NCBI GenBank assembly: GCA_022577435.1
Contig: JAKOON010000040.1
Location: 756,187-820,186, forward strand
Length of the DNA: 64,000 bases
Direction: 5' to 3'
Source of the DNA: Embiotoca jacksoni
Lineage: Eukaryota; Chordata; Actinopteri; Embiotocidae
Position numbers and translations under genes: made by a program. This document shows positions 1 through 14,800 of the stretch, one piece after another. The notes below the pieces were generated by a model. The model was given only the letters and a program-made list of their open reading frames with translations, was not told the origin of the DNA and ran no database searches. Numbering within the stretch: position 1 is the stretch's first letter; each line of letters opens with the position of its first letter.

Positions 1-84
1 TGTGTGAGAAAGAGAGAGTGTGTGTGACAGAGTGTGTGACAGAGAGAGTGTGTGTGATAGAGAGAGTATGTGTGTGACAAAGAC

Positions 85-122
<38 letters not shown>

Positions 123-292
123 TGTATGTGACAGAGAGAGTGTGTGTGATAGAGAGAGTATGTGTGTGACAAAGACGGTGTGTGTGTGTGTGTGTGTATG
201 TGTGTGTATGTGACAGAGAGAGTGTGTGTGATAGAGAGAGAGTGAGAGTGTGTGTGTGTGAGAAAGAGAGAGTGTGTGACAGAGAGAGAGTG

Positions 293-336
<44 letters not shown>

Positions 337-415
337 AAAGAGAGAGTGTGTGTGACAGAGTGTGTGACAGAGAGAGTGTGTGTGATAGAGAGAGTGTGTG
401 TGTGTGACAAAGACG

Positions 416-446
<31 letters not shown>

Positions 447-486
447 TGTATGTGACAGAGAGAGTGTGTGTGATAGAGAGAGAGTG

Positions 487-558
<72 letters not shown>

Positions 559-584
559 CGTGCCAGAGAGAGAGTGTGACTGTG
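1..584. repeat. Compound (TG)n / GAGA microsatellite
   Basis: Runs of (TG)n alternate with GAGAGAGAG, GACAGAGAG, GATAGAGAG and GACAAAGACGG interruptions. The block of two GAGAGAG motifs, GACAAAGACGG and a long TG run recurs several times, so the tract has grown by copying of larger cassettes as well as dinucleotide slippage. It begins before the window. It lies in sgsm2 intron 2. Open frames through it (Cys-Val repeats) are artefacts of the repeat. Confidence 0.95.
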
Positions 585-660
585 ACCAGAACACCAGAAC
601 ACCAGAACACCAGAACACCAGAACACCAGAACACCAGAACACCAGAACACCAGAACACCA
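585..660. repeat. 8-bp minisatellite (ACCAGAAC)n
   Basis: About 9.5 head-to-tail copies of ACCAGAAC directly follow the TG tract, with almost no variation between copies. It lies in sgsm2 intron 2. Confidence 0.95.
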
Positions 661-1530
661 CAGCCTGAGAGGGGAACCACTAAGAAATTGCAAAAGAGCA
701 TGTATTCCTCAATAATCTTTTCATAAAGAGATTCAACATGAGGAACCTGAACCTATTTGTCGTGTTTTTGGTGTTCTGGTGCCCAAAAACCTGGTGGACT
801 GAAGTGAGTCGTTTCTACAGGACGACTTGAAGAGGAAACGTGACTGCTGGACTTCTTGTGTTTGAAACATTCTCATCACTGATGTTGACCCATCGTTTCC
901 TCTCGTCATTCTGTTTCTCCGTGTTTCTGCTGCCGTCCACCGGATCAGTCGCATCAGTATGAGGAGCGACGATGACGTCCTTCACACCGACCTGAGAAGC
1001 CTCAGCAGAGCGATGAGGAAGGACTCATCTCCTCTCAGACTCAAACACTAGAATTAAAACCCAGACTGATCCCAGGTCAGCCGCCACTACGGAGTGTCCT
1101 GGAGACGAACGCTGGACATCCTGATAATAACAATAATTAACTCTTTTATCACAGCAAATCACCGTCTGTGCACGACGGGAGGAAATGTTTCTTCCATCTT
1201 CAGGACTTCAGTGTGTCCTTGAAGAGGATCAGTCAGGATTAGAGCTGCTGGACGTCACGTGGCTGACAAATGATTCACGACGACCGCTGATGGAGGATCA
1301 GACTGTATCCACACAAACAGACTGAAGAGAAATGTACACGCTGGGAAACAACTTGTGATAGAAGACCAATTAATACCAATCAAACACAGATTCTTTGGCA
1401 AGTTTCAGATACGTTTCTATTTCCTGTATTTTAGTGCAGCTTTCATGAAACAGACGAGAAGGTTCTGCTGTGTCAGCGTTCATTGGTCTGATTGGAGGTG
1501 GAGTCACTGTGACCAGCGTGGAGACGGTGA

Positions 1531-1538
<8 letters not shown>
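661..1538. other. Intron 2 sequence without recognisable features
   Basis: Unique-looking sequence of mixed composition. I see no open frame with protein-like composition, no repeat and no RNA gene. By position it is sgsm2 intron 2. Confidence 0.5.
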
Positions 1539-1563
<25 letters not shown>

Positions 1564-1585
1564 ACCTACACACACACACACACAC

Positions 1586-1630
<45 letters not shown>

Positions 1631-1655
1631 CACACACACACACACACACACACAC

Positions 1656-1690
<35 letters not shown>

Positions 1691-1865
1691 CACACACACA
1701 CCTACACACACACACACCTACACACACACACACACACACCTACACACACACACACACACACACACCTACACACACACACACACACACACACCTACACACA
1801 CACACACCTACACACACACACACACACACCTACACACACACACACACACACCTACACACACACAC

Positions 1866-1904
<39 letters not shown>

Positions 1905-1925
1905 CACACACACACACACACACCT

Positions 1926-1956
<31 letters not shown>

Positions 1957-1981
1957 CACACACACACCTACACACACACAC

Positions 1982-2024
<43 letters not shown>

Positions 2025-2219
2025 CACACACACACACACACACCTACACACACACACCTACACACACACACACACACACCTACACACACACACCTACACA
2101 CACACACACACACACACACCTACACACACACACACACACACACACCTACACACACACACACCTACACACACACACACACACACCTACACACACACACACA
2201 CACACCTACACACACACAC

Positions 2220-2258
<39 letters not shown>

Positions 2259-2279
2259 CACACACACACACACACACCT

Positions 2280-2310
<31 letters not shown>

Positions 2311-2335
2311 CACACACACACCTACACACACACAC

Positions 2336-2378
<43 letters not shown>

Positions 2379-2494
2379 CACACACACACACACACACCTA
2401 CACACACACACCTACACACACACACACACACACCTACACACACACACCTACACACACACACACACACACACCTACACACACACACACACACACA
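1539..2494. repeat. (CA)n array broken by CCTA, with a 354-bp higher-order repeat
   Basis: A CA array regularly interrupted by CCTACACA. The spacing of the CCTA interruptions is itself repeated: the pattern starting at 1865 recurs at 2219, an offset of 354 bp, so a large piece was duplicated in tandem. It lies in sgsm2 intron 2. The 389- and 356-residue open frames of His-Thr with Pro, Leu and Tyr across it are not coding. Confidence 0.95.
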
Positions 2495-2650
2495 GGGCTT
2501 ACAAACCCTGGGTTTTGTGTCTGAAATGGGTTTCCATTAGCCTCACTGCTCTTATTCAGTTTCCATCGATGCAGCAGTCACAGTGACGTCAAGCTACTAC
2601 GTCCTCGACAGGAGCGGCACCAGGTCGCCTGCTGAGTTCAACAAGTGTGA

Positions 2651-2654
<4 letters not shown>

Positions 2655-2725
<71 letters not shown>
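2655..2725. repeat. (GT)n microsatellite next to the exon 2 donor
   Basis: A 71-bp uninterrupted GT run lies 27 bp beyond the splice donor of sgsm2 exon 2. In the minus-strand transcript it reads (CA)n near the start of intron 2. CA repeats next to donors are known hnRNP L binding sites that can change splicing; an effect here is inference. Confidence 0.95.
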
Positions 2726-2728
<3 letters not shown>

Positions 2729-2752
2729 AGAGAAAGAGAAGAGTGTACTCAC

Positions 2753-2828
2753 TGCACAGAGCGATGATGTGGCTGCTGTCTTCGTGGACAAACTTCTTGG
2801 TCACTGCTTCCTCCATGATCTGCTTCAC
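2753..2828 (-). CDS. sgsm2: sgsm2 coding exon 2
   Basis: The acceptor reads TCTCTTCTGTGTGCAG and ends at 2829. The exon opens with GTG AAG CAG (VKQ) and carries 25 full codons plus one base. The donor GTGAGTAC starts at 2752. The conserved core FVHEDSSHIIALC is diagnostic for the SGSM1/2 family. The last split codon starts with A, so the next residue is probably Ser or Asn rather than the human Gly. Confidence 0.9.
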
Positions 2829-5800
2829 CTGCACACAGAAGAGACGGTCGCACGTCAGCGTCTTCCACCTGAGCTGTTGCTACGACTACCGGCTCTCCAA
2901 AGCCCGTAGCCATCAGCAGTTTTATAGCCGAGGTCATCGGGATCAGTTTTCCATCAGTTAAAAGTAACAGGAAATGGAAAAGAAATAAAACCCGATGCAT
3001 AAACTGTTAACGATCCAGTCATCATGCGTGTTCCTCCTGCTGTCTCAGGCAGACACGAGGAAACTCGCCGTCCAACAGGAGGAAGTTCAGCCACACGCAG
3101 ATAACTGGTTTCAGGGAAGTGCAGTCAACATTTAGCACCATGTACAAAATAATAGGACATATTTATTTAGACAAAAACAGGTCCGTTCAGCTCAGACCAA
3201 AGATTCTCCACGATACGACACGAGCAGCCGGATGAGATGGTGTAACATCTCCATGGCAACCACTCTCAGATTTCAGATGTTTGTTATTAGCTGGATATAA
3301 TTTGTAGCATCTTAAAACATGAATGAGGAGTGATACTGAGGTACCGTTGCATTTTTAGTCGTGATGAAACGGCGAGCGGTTGGAGGATGGACAGAATACT
3401 GAGGTTCTGAATCAGACGTGTTCGGGAGGTGGAGACAGCTGATCTGAGCTGTTCTGGTTCAGAGGAGAATCTCATCTCACGTTAAAATACAGACTAGTTC
3501 GTTTCGTCTCCAATCTTTGGTCTGAAACCTCTAATATGAAAGATCTAGACTAAATACACTGATTCAGCTTTTTAAAGAGTTTTACAAGTTAACAGGAGTT
3601 TTGTGCTTTCATGATTTTATTATTAGAGGAGATATCTCGGCACGCAGCGACCGAACGAATGAACACTGAGCAACCTGTGTTGGTCGTCTGGCTGGTGACT
3701 GCAGACAGATGGACGCTATGTTTGAAGGTTTTCACAGCTCTAATATGATCCATCTCACTGCTTCATAACAACACGATGTTGGGTTTTAAACAGAGAACTG
3801 TGCTAAATTCATCATAAAAGGGTCAAATTCAGTTTTCCTTGTTGATCTACGGAGGGAAGAGTTCTCGTCAAATACACACTACAGAACCATTTGATCCTTT
3901 ATGCATCTGTATGGAGCAGTCAAACTGTATATATTATGTTTAAATTCTGCCTTTCATTAATTATTCATTAAACCTTTATTTAAGCAGGCAAAACACAGTT
4001 GAGATGGAGTCTCTTTTTCGAAGGTGACCCGGCCAAGAAGCCAGGTGGATGTCCGTTACACACAATAGAATACAAAAGATGACATCACCAGAGCTGCAGA
4101 GTCATGATCATGTCCACACATCACAGTGGAGGTTGAATGTGCACAAACATGTATGACAACATCAATCAGAAATTGCAGCCGAACATTTTGAGTCAAACTT
4201 GTTTAAAACTGGTTTCAGAGACCGAGTCAAGTCACTGAAGCTGTTTTTAAGCTGCAGCGCAGACAGACATGAAGGAACCAGCCAGAACACATCTCCCTCC
4301 CAGTCCAGACATCTGGAGGTGTTTCTGCTGGTTTGAGGTCACCAGGTCCTCATCATGCAGCTCATCCTGCTCAAAAGAATATTTAACTGCAAATGTGGAG
4401 TTTAAACATCCATCTCAGTATTTAATTGCTTTATGAATAAGATGAGCTCACTTGATGCCAGCAACATGTCTGAAAACAGCTGAAGGTATCTTTCCCACCA
4501 AAAGGAGAACATTTTGTCCGGTGAACATTCCTGCATGTCGGTCCGGTTCACCTTCACCAGCCGGGTCCACTGGACCGACCTGTTATTTTATCATCACAGT
4601 AATAATGATGTTTTATTGAGCCAGTGTATACGTGTGCCTGTAGTTCAGAGAACTGGTTCAATATGTCGTCGAAGAGCGTGAAGACGTTTGTTACTGATGA
4701 CAGCTCATATAGCTGCCAACTCGTTGTACTTGGTGATCAGTGTAGAAACCATTTCTCTCCTCTTCACGTTGTGACAGCTCCTCATAACAGCACTGACAGC
4801 TTCGCCCAAATATCCGCACCGTTGACTTCCAATTAATATCTTGGCATCGTGGAGACGTTGGAAGTCTTTGTGCTTCTCTGCTGCGTCTCCAGGGAGGAGA
4901 GCCCGACTGAGTCGGTGTTCGCTCGTCTCAATTCGTTCTCTACGTAGAATTAATTGTCGTCAGTAATTAATCCGAGACCAGTCTGACACCGCCGCCGTGT
5001 TCGAGCCTAAGTGATAAACAGCAAGAATTGAATTGCTCGGTTGAGTGATCATAAAGCTTTAACTACAGTATGACTTTGGATGTAAAACTTTTCTCCCTGT
5101 GCTGTGGAGGTGTGGGAGGATGCAGGGACGGAGTTTCATCATCCTCATCATCAACATGAGGTTCAGCCTTCTTCAGCTCTGTTAATTAAAATTTTGTGAG
5201 GGGGGGGGGCTAAATAACACGTTTTGGAGAGCCAGCAGAGCTGCTGAGAAATGTTTTGGTTTTATTGTATTTCACCTGAAGAGCTGTGAGGATCCAGGAA
5301 CACTGACCCAACCGTCCCTGAACACGGGTCAGACTGCTGAGGTTCTACAACCCAAAACCGGTTTTAAAGCTGGTCGTAAATGTAGAGACAATCATCTTTA
5401 GTACGCAAATGATGACGGGAAAATGAAATACATTTGCAGTATTTTCTAATTGAATCAAACGGCTACAGTGCCATCCTTCTGATGAGAGCCATGTCTTTGA
5501 AGAAGTTAATGCTGGAAAAAGGACACCAGTGAAGAACTGTCAGAATGATTGACAGCTGATGGAGGTAAACAGTCACCCATGAGTTGATTTGGGTCAAATC
5601 ATGTTTGAATTTTCTGATTTTACTGTATATACTGTGAGTTGACATATTTTTGGTTCAATAAATGTCAATAGTTTTGAGCGCAGAAAACCTTTTTTTTTAC
5701 ATGCCTTAACTATTTTTTCCTGACGTGCACCTGCAACAACTCCATCCTCGGGGAAACACTGACGGCTGAGTGGATGTAACACAACAAGTGGATGTACCAC

Positions 5801-8800
5801 GTATTAGAGGTACCACGTATTAGAGGAACCACGTATTAGAGGAACCACGTATTAGAGGTACCACGTATTAGAGGAACCACGTATTAGAGGTACCACGTAT
5901 TAGATGTACCACGTATTAGAGGTACCACGTATTAGAGGTACCACGTATTAGAGGTACCACGTATTAGATGTACCACGTATTAGAGGTACCACGTATTAGA
6001 GGTACCACGTATTAGAGGTACCACGTATTAGAGGTACCACGTATTAGAGGTACCACGTATTAGAGGTACCACGTATTAGATGTACCACGTATTAGAGGTA
6101 CCACGTATTAGAGGTACCACGTATTAGATGTACTCCGTATTAGAGGTACCACGTGTTAGATGTACTCCGTATTAGATGTACTCCGTATTAGAGGTACCAC
6201 GTATTAGGGGTACCACGTATTAGAGGTACCACGTATTAGATGTACCACGTATTAGATGTACCACATATTAGATGTACCACGTATTAGATGTACCACGTAT
6301 TAGATGTACCACATATTAGATGTACTACGTATTAGAGGTACCACGTATTAGAGGTACCACGTATTAGATGTACCACGTATTAGAGGTACCACGTATTAGA
6401 GGTACCACGTATTAGAGGTACCACGTATTAGAGGTACCACGTATTAGAGGTACCACGTATTAGAGGTACCACGTATTAGAGGTACCAAGTATTAGATGTA
6501 CTCCGTATTAGAGGTACCACGTATTAGATGTACTACGTATTAGATGTACTACGTATTAGATGTACCACGTATTAGATGTACTCCGTATTAGAGGTACCAC
6601 GTATTAGATGTACCACGTATTAGAGGTACCACGTATTAGATGTACCACGTATTAGATGTACCACATATTAGATGTACTACGTATTAGAGGTACCACGTAT
6701 TAGAGGTACCACGTATTAGATGTACTCCGTATTAGATGTACTCCGTATTAGAGGTACCAATTATTATATGTACTACGTATTAGATGTACTCCGTATTAGA
6801 GGTACCACGTATTAGAGGTACCACGTATTAGATGTACTACATATTAGATGTACTACGTATTAGAGGTACCATGTATTAGATGTACTACGTATTACAGGTA
6901 CCACGTATTATATGTACTACGTATTAGAGGTACCACGTATTAGATGTACTCCGTATTAGAGGTACCACGTATTAGATGTACCACGTATGAGAGGTACCAC
7001 GTATTAGATGTACTACGTATTAGAGGTACCACGTATTAGAGGTACCACGTATTAGATGTACTCCGTATTAGAGGTACCAATTATTATATGTACTACGTAT
7101 TAGATGTACTCCGTATTAGATGTACTACGTATTAGAGGTACCACGTATTAGAGGTGCCAATTATTATATGTACTACGTATTAGATGTACTCCGTATTAGA
7201 TGTACTACGTATTAGAGGTATCACGTATTAGAGGTACCAATTATTATATGTACCACGTATTAGAGGTACTACGTATTAGATGTACTCCGTATTAGATGTA
7301 CTCCGTATTAGATGTACTACGTATTAGAGGTACCACGTATTATATGTACTACGTATTAGAGGTACCACGTATTAGATTTACCACATATTAGAGGTACCAC
7401 GTATTAGAAGTACCATGTATTAGATGTACGACGTATTAGAGGTACTACGTATTAGAGGTACTACGTATTAGAGGTACCACGTATTAGATGTACTACGTAT
7501 TAGAAGTACCACGTATTAGATGTACGACGTATTAGAGGTACTACGTATTAGAGGTACTACGTATTAGAGGTACTACGTGTTAGAGGTACCATGTATTAGA
7601 TGTACTACGTCTTAGAAGTACCACGTATTAGATGTACGACGTATTAGAGGTACTACGTATTAGATGTACTACGTATTAGAGGTACCACGTATTATATGTA
7701 CCACGTATTATTTGTACTACGTATTATATGTACTACGTATAAGATGTACTACGTATTAGATGTACCACGTATTAGAGGTACTCCGTATTAGATGTACTCC
7801 GTATTAGATGTACTCCGTAATAGATGTACTACGTATTACAGGTACCACGTATTAGAGGTACTACGTATTAGATGTACTACGTATTAGAGGTACTACGTAT
7901 TAGAGGTACCACGTATTATATGTACTCCGTATTAGATGTACTCCGTATTAGAGGTACCAATTATTATATGTACTCCGTATTAGATGTACTCCGTATTAGA
8001 TGTACTCCGTATTAGAGGTACTCCGTATTAGATGTACTACGTATTAGAGGTACTCCGTATTAGATGTACTACGTGTTAGAGGTACCACGTATTAGATGTA
8101 CTCCGTATTAGATGTACTCCGTATTAGATGTACTCCGTATTAGAGGTACCACGTATTATATGTACTCCGTATTAGATGTACCACGTATTAGAGGTACCAC
8201 GTATTATATGTACCACGTATTAGATGTACCACGTATTAGAGGTACCACGTATTAGAGGTACTACGTATTAGATGTACTCCGTATTAGAGGTACTACGTAT
8301 TAGATGTACTACGTATTAGAGGCACCACGTATTATATGTACTACGTATTAGAGGTACCACGTATTAGAGGTACTACGTATTAGAGGTACCACGTATTAGA
8401 TGTACTACGTATTAGAAGTACCACGTATTAGATGTACGACGTGTTAGAGGTACTACGTATTAGATGTACTACGTATTAGAGGTACCACGTATTAGATGTA
8501 CTACGTATTAGATGTACTCCGTATTAGATGTACTACGTATTAGAGGTACCACGTATTAGAGGTACCAATTATTATATGTACTACGTATTAGATGTACTCC
8601 GTATTAGATGTACTACGTATTAGAGGTACCACGTATTAGAGGTACCAATTATTATATGTACCACGTATTAGAGGTACTCCGTATTAGATGTACTCCGTAT
8701 TAGAGGTACCACGTATTAGATGTACCACGTATGAGAGGTACCACGTATTAGATGTACTCCGTATTAGAGGTACCAATTATTATATGTACTACGTATTAGA

Positions 8801-11800
8801 TGTACTCCGTATTAGATGTACTACGTATTAGAGGTACCACGTATTAGAGGTACCAATTATTATATGTACTACGTATTAGATGTACTCCGTATTAGATGTA
8901 CTACGTATTAGAGGTACCACGTATTAGAGGTACCAATTATTATATGTACCACGTATTAGAGGTACTACGTATTAGATGTACTCCGTATTAGATGTACTCC
9001 GTATTAGATGTACCACGTATTAGAGGTACCACGTATTATATGTAATACGTATTAGAGGTACCACGTATTAGAAGTACCACGTATTAGATGTACGACGTAT
9101 TAGAGGTACTACGTATTAGAGGTACTACGTATTAGAGGTACCACGTATTAGATGTACTACGTATTAGAAGTACCACGTATTAGATGTACGACGTATTAGA
9201 GGTACTACGTATTAGATGTACTACGTATTAGAGGTACCACGTATTAGATGTACTACGTATTAGAAGTACCACGTATTAGATGTACGACGTATTAGAGGTA
9301 CTACGTATTAGAGGTACTACGTATTAGAGGTACTACGTATTAGATGTACTACGTGTTAGAGGTACCATGTATTAGATGTACTACGTCTTAGAAGTACCAC
9401 GTATTAGATGTACGACGTATTAGAGGTACTACGTATTAGATGTACTACGTATTAGAGGTACCACGTATTATATGTACCACGTATTATATGTACTACGTAT
9501 TAGATGTACTACGTATTAGATGTACCACGTATTAGATGTACCACGTATTAGAGGTACCACGTATTATATGTACTACGTATTAGATGTACCACGTATTAGA
9601 TGTACTACGTATTAGAGGTACCACGTATTAGATGTACTCCGTATTAGAGGTACCACGTATTAGATGTACTACGTATTAGAGGTACCACGTATTAAATGTA
9701 CCACGTATTAGATGTACTACGTATTAGAGGTACCACGTATTAAATGTACTACGTATTAGATGTACTACGTATGAGAGGTACTCCGTATTAGATGTACTAC
9801 GTATTAGAGGTACTCCGTATTAGATGTACTACGTATTAGATGTACTCCGTATTAGATGTACTACGTATTAGAGGTACTCCGTATTAGATGTACTACGTAT
9901 TAGAGGTACTCCGTATTAGATGTACTACGTGTTAGAGGTACTCCGTATTAGATGTACTCCGTATTAGATGTACTCCGTATTAGATGTACTCCGTATTAGA
10001 GGTACCACGTATTAGATGTACTCCGTATTAGATGTACCACGTATTAGAGGTACTACGTATTAGATGTACTCCGTATTAGAGGTACCACGTATTAGATGTA
10101 CTCCGTATTAGATGTACCACGTATTAGAGGTACTACGTATTAGAGGTACTCCGTATTATATGTACTCCGTATTAGATGTACTCCGTATTAGAGGTACCAC
10201 GTATTAGAGGTACCACATATTAGAGGTACCACGTATTATATGTACTACGTATTAGATGTACCACGTACTAGAGGTACCACGTATTAGAGGTACCACGTAT
10301 TATATGTACTACGAATTAGATGTACTACGTATTAGAGGTACTACGTATTAGAGGTACCACGTATTAGAGGTACTACGTGTTAGATGTACTCCGTATTAGA
10401 TGTACTCCGTATTAGATGTACTACGTATTAGAGGTACTACGTATTAGATGTACTACGTATTAGAGGTACTACGTATTAGATGTACCACGTATTAGAGGTA
10501 CCACGTATTAGAGGTACTACGTATTAGATGTACTCCGTATTAGATGTACTCCGTATTAGAGGTACCAATTATTATATGTACTACGTATTAGATGTACTCC
10601 GTATTAGATGTACTACGTATTAGAGGTACCACGTATTATATGTACTACGTATTAGATGTACCACGTATTAGAGGTACTCCGTATTAGATGTACTCCGTAT
10701 TAGATGTACTCCGTATTAGATGTACTACGTATTACAGGTACCACGTATTAGAGGTACTACGTATTAGATGTACTACGTATTAGAGGTACTACGTATTAGA
10801 GGTACCACGTATTATATGTACTAAGTATTAGATGTACTCCGTATTAGATGTACTCCGTATTAGATGTACCACGTATTAGAGGTACAACGTATTAGATGTA
10901 CTCCGTATTAGATGTACTACGTATTACAAGTACCACGTATTATATGTACTACGTATTAGAGGTACCACGTATTAGAGGTACTACGTATTAGATGTACTCC
11001 GTATTAGATGTACTCCGTATTAGAGGTACCACGTATTATATGTACTACGTATTAGATGTACTCCGTATTAGATGTACTCCGTATTAGATGTACTCCGTAT
11101 TAGAGGTACCACGTATTATATGTACTACGTATTAGATGTACTCCGTATTTGATGTACTCCGTATTAGAGGTACCACGTATTAGATGTACCACGTATGAGA
11201 GGTACCACGTATTAGATGTACTACATATTAGATGTACTACGTATTAGAGGTACCACGTATTAGATGTACTCCGTATTAGATGTACTCCGTATTAGAGGTA
11301 CCAATTATTATATGTACTACGTATTAGATGTACTCCGTATTAGATGTACTACGTATTAGAGGTACCACGTATTAGAGATACCAATTATTATATGTACCAC
11401 GTATTAGAGGTACTACGTATTAGATGTACGACGTATTAGAGGTACCACGTATTAGATGTACTATGTATTAGAGGTACTACGTATTAGAGGTACTACGTAT
11501 TAGATGTACTAAGTGTTAGAGTTACCACGTATTAGGGGTACTACGTATTAGAGGTACCACGTATTAGATGTACCACGTATTAGAGGTACCACGTATTAGA
11601 GGTACCACGTATTAGAGGTACTACGTATTAGATGTACTCCGTATTAGATGTACTCCGTATTAGATGTACTACGTATTCGAGGTACCTCGTATTATATGTA
11701 CTACGTATTAGATGTACCACGTATTAGAGGTACTACGTATTAGATGTACTCCGTATTAGATGTACTCCGTATTAGAGGTACCAATTATTATATGTACTAC

Positions 11801-14800
11801 GTATTAGATGTACTCCGTACTAGATGTACTACGTATTAGAGGTACCACGTATTATATGTACTACGTATTAGATGTACCACGTATTAGAGGTACTCCGTAT
11901 TAGATGTACTCCGTATTAGATGTACTCCGTATTAGATGTACTACGTATTACAGGTACCACGTATTATATGTACTACGTATTAGATGTACTCCGTCTTAGA
12001 TGTACTCCGTATTAGATGTACCACGTATTAGAGGTACAACGTATTAGATGTACTCCGTATTAGATGTACTACGTATTACAGGTACCACGTATTATATGTA
12101 CTACGTATTAGAGGTACCACGTATTAGAGGTACTACGTATTAGATGTACTCCGTATTAGATGTACTCCGTATTAGAGGTACCACGTATTATATGTACTAC
12201 GTATTAGAGGTACCACGTATTAGAGGTACTACGTATTAGATGTACTCCGTATTAGATGTACTCCGTATTAGAGGTACCACGTATTAGATGTACTCCGTAT
12301 TAGATGTACTCCGTATTAGAGGTACCACGTATTAGATGTACCACGTATGAGAGGTACCACGTATTAGATGTACTACGTATTAGATGTACTACGTACTAGA
12401 GGTACCACGTATTAGATGTACTCCGTATTAGATGTACTCCGTATTAGATGTACTCCGTATTAGAGGTACCAATTATTATATGTACTACGTATTAGATGTA
12501 CTCCGTATTAGATGTACTACGTATTAGAGGTACCACGTATTAGAGGTACCAATTATTATATGTACTACGTATTAGATGTACTCCGTATTAGATGTACTAC
12601 GTATTAGAGGTACCACGTATTAGAGATACCAATTATTATATGTACCACGTATTAGAGGTACTACGTATTAGATGTACGACGTATTAGAGGTACCACGTAT
12701 TAGATGTACTATGTATTAGAGGTACTACGTATTAGAGGTACTACGTATTAGATGTACTAAGTGTTAGAGGTACCACGTATTAGGGGTACTACGTATTAGA
12801 GGTACCACGTATTAGATGTACCACGTATTAGAGGTACCACGTATTAGAGGTACCACGTATTAGAGGTACTACGTATTAGATGTACTCCGTATTAGATGTA
12901 CTCCGTATTAGATGTACTACGTATTCGAGGTACCACGTATTATATGTACTACGTATTAGATGTACCACGTATTAGAGGTACTACGTATTAGATGTACTCC
13001 GTATTAGATGTACTCCGTATTAGAGGTACCAATTATTATATGTACTACGTATTAGATGTACTCCGTATTAGATGTACTACGTATTAGAGGTACCACGTAT
13101 TATATGTACTACGTATTAGATGTACCACGTATTAGAGGTACTCCGTATTAGATGTACTCCGTATTAGATGTACTCCGTAATAGATGTACTACGTATTACA
13201 GGTACCACGTATTAGAGGTACTACGTATTAGATGTACTACGTATTACAGGTACTACGTATTAGAGGTACCACGTATTATATGTACTCCGTATTAGATGTA
13301 CTACGTATTAGATGTACTCCGTATTAGAGGTACAACGTATTAGATGTACTCCGTATTAGATGTACTACGTATTACAGGTACCACGTATTGTATGTACTAC
13401 GTATTAGAGGTACCACGTATTAGAGGTACTACGTATTAGATGTACTCCGTATTAGATGTACTCCGTATTAGAGGTACCACGTATTATATGTACTACGTAT
13501 TAGATGTACTCCGTACTAGATGTACTCCGTATTAGAGGTACCACGTATTAGATGTACCACGTATGAGAGGTACCACATATTAGATGTACTACGTATTAGA
13601 TGTACTACGTATTAGAGGTACCACGTATTAGATGTACTCCGTATTAGATGTACTCCGTATTAGATGTACTACGTATTAGAGGTACCACGTATTAGATGTA
13701 CTCCGTATTAGATGTACTACGTATTAGAGGTACCACGTATTAGAGGTACCAATTATTATATGTACTACGTATTAGATGTACTCCGTATTAGATGTACTAC
13801 GTATTAGAGGTACCACGTATTAGAGATACCAATTATTATATGTACCACGTATTAGAGGTACTACGTATTAGATGTACTCCGTATTAGATGTACTCCGTAT
13901 TAGATGTACCACGTATTAGAGGTACCACGTATTAGATTTACCACATATTAGAGGTACCAAGTATTAGAAGTACCACGTATTAGATGTACGACGTATTAGA
14001 TGTACTCCGTATTAGAGGTACCAATTATTATATGTACTACGTATTAGATGTACTCCGTATTAGATGTACTCCGTATTAGAGGTACAACGTATTAGAGGTA
14101 CAACGTATTAGATGTACTCCGTATTAGATGTACTACGTATTACAGGTACCACGTATTATATGTACTACGTATTAGAGGTACCACGTATTAGAGGTACTCC
14201 GTATTAGATGTACTCCGTATTAGAGTTACCACGTATTATATGTACTACGTATTAGATGTACTCCGTACTAGATGTACTCCGTATTAGAGGTACCACGTAT
14301 TAGATGTACCACGTATGAGAGGTACCACGTATTAGATGTACTACGTATTAGATGTACTACGTATTAGAGGTACCACGTATTAGATGTACTCCGTATTAGA
14401 TGTACTCCGTATTAGATGTACTACGTATTAGAGGTACCACGTATTAGATGTACTCCGTATTAGATGTACTACGTATTAGAGGTACCACGTATTAGAGGTA
14501 CCAATTATTATATGTACTACGTATTAGATGTACTCCGTATTAGATGTACTACGTATTAGAGGTACCACGTATTAGAGATACCAATTATTATATGTACCAC
14601 GTATTAGAGGTACTACGTATTAGATGTACTCCGTATTAGATGTACTCCGTATTAGATGTACCACGTATTAGAGGTACCACGTATTAGATTTACCACATAT
14701 TAGAGGTACCAAGTATTAGAAGTACCACGTATTAGATGTACGACGTATTAGAGGTACTACGTATTAGAGGTACTACGTATTAGAGGTACCACGTATTAGA

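Noticed and set aside
1355..2540. 389- and 356-residue His-Thr-rich frames
   Set aside because: Translation of a CA microsatellite.
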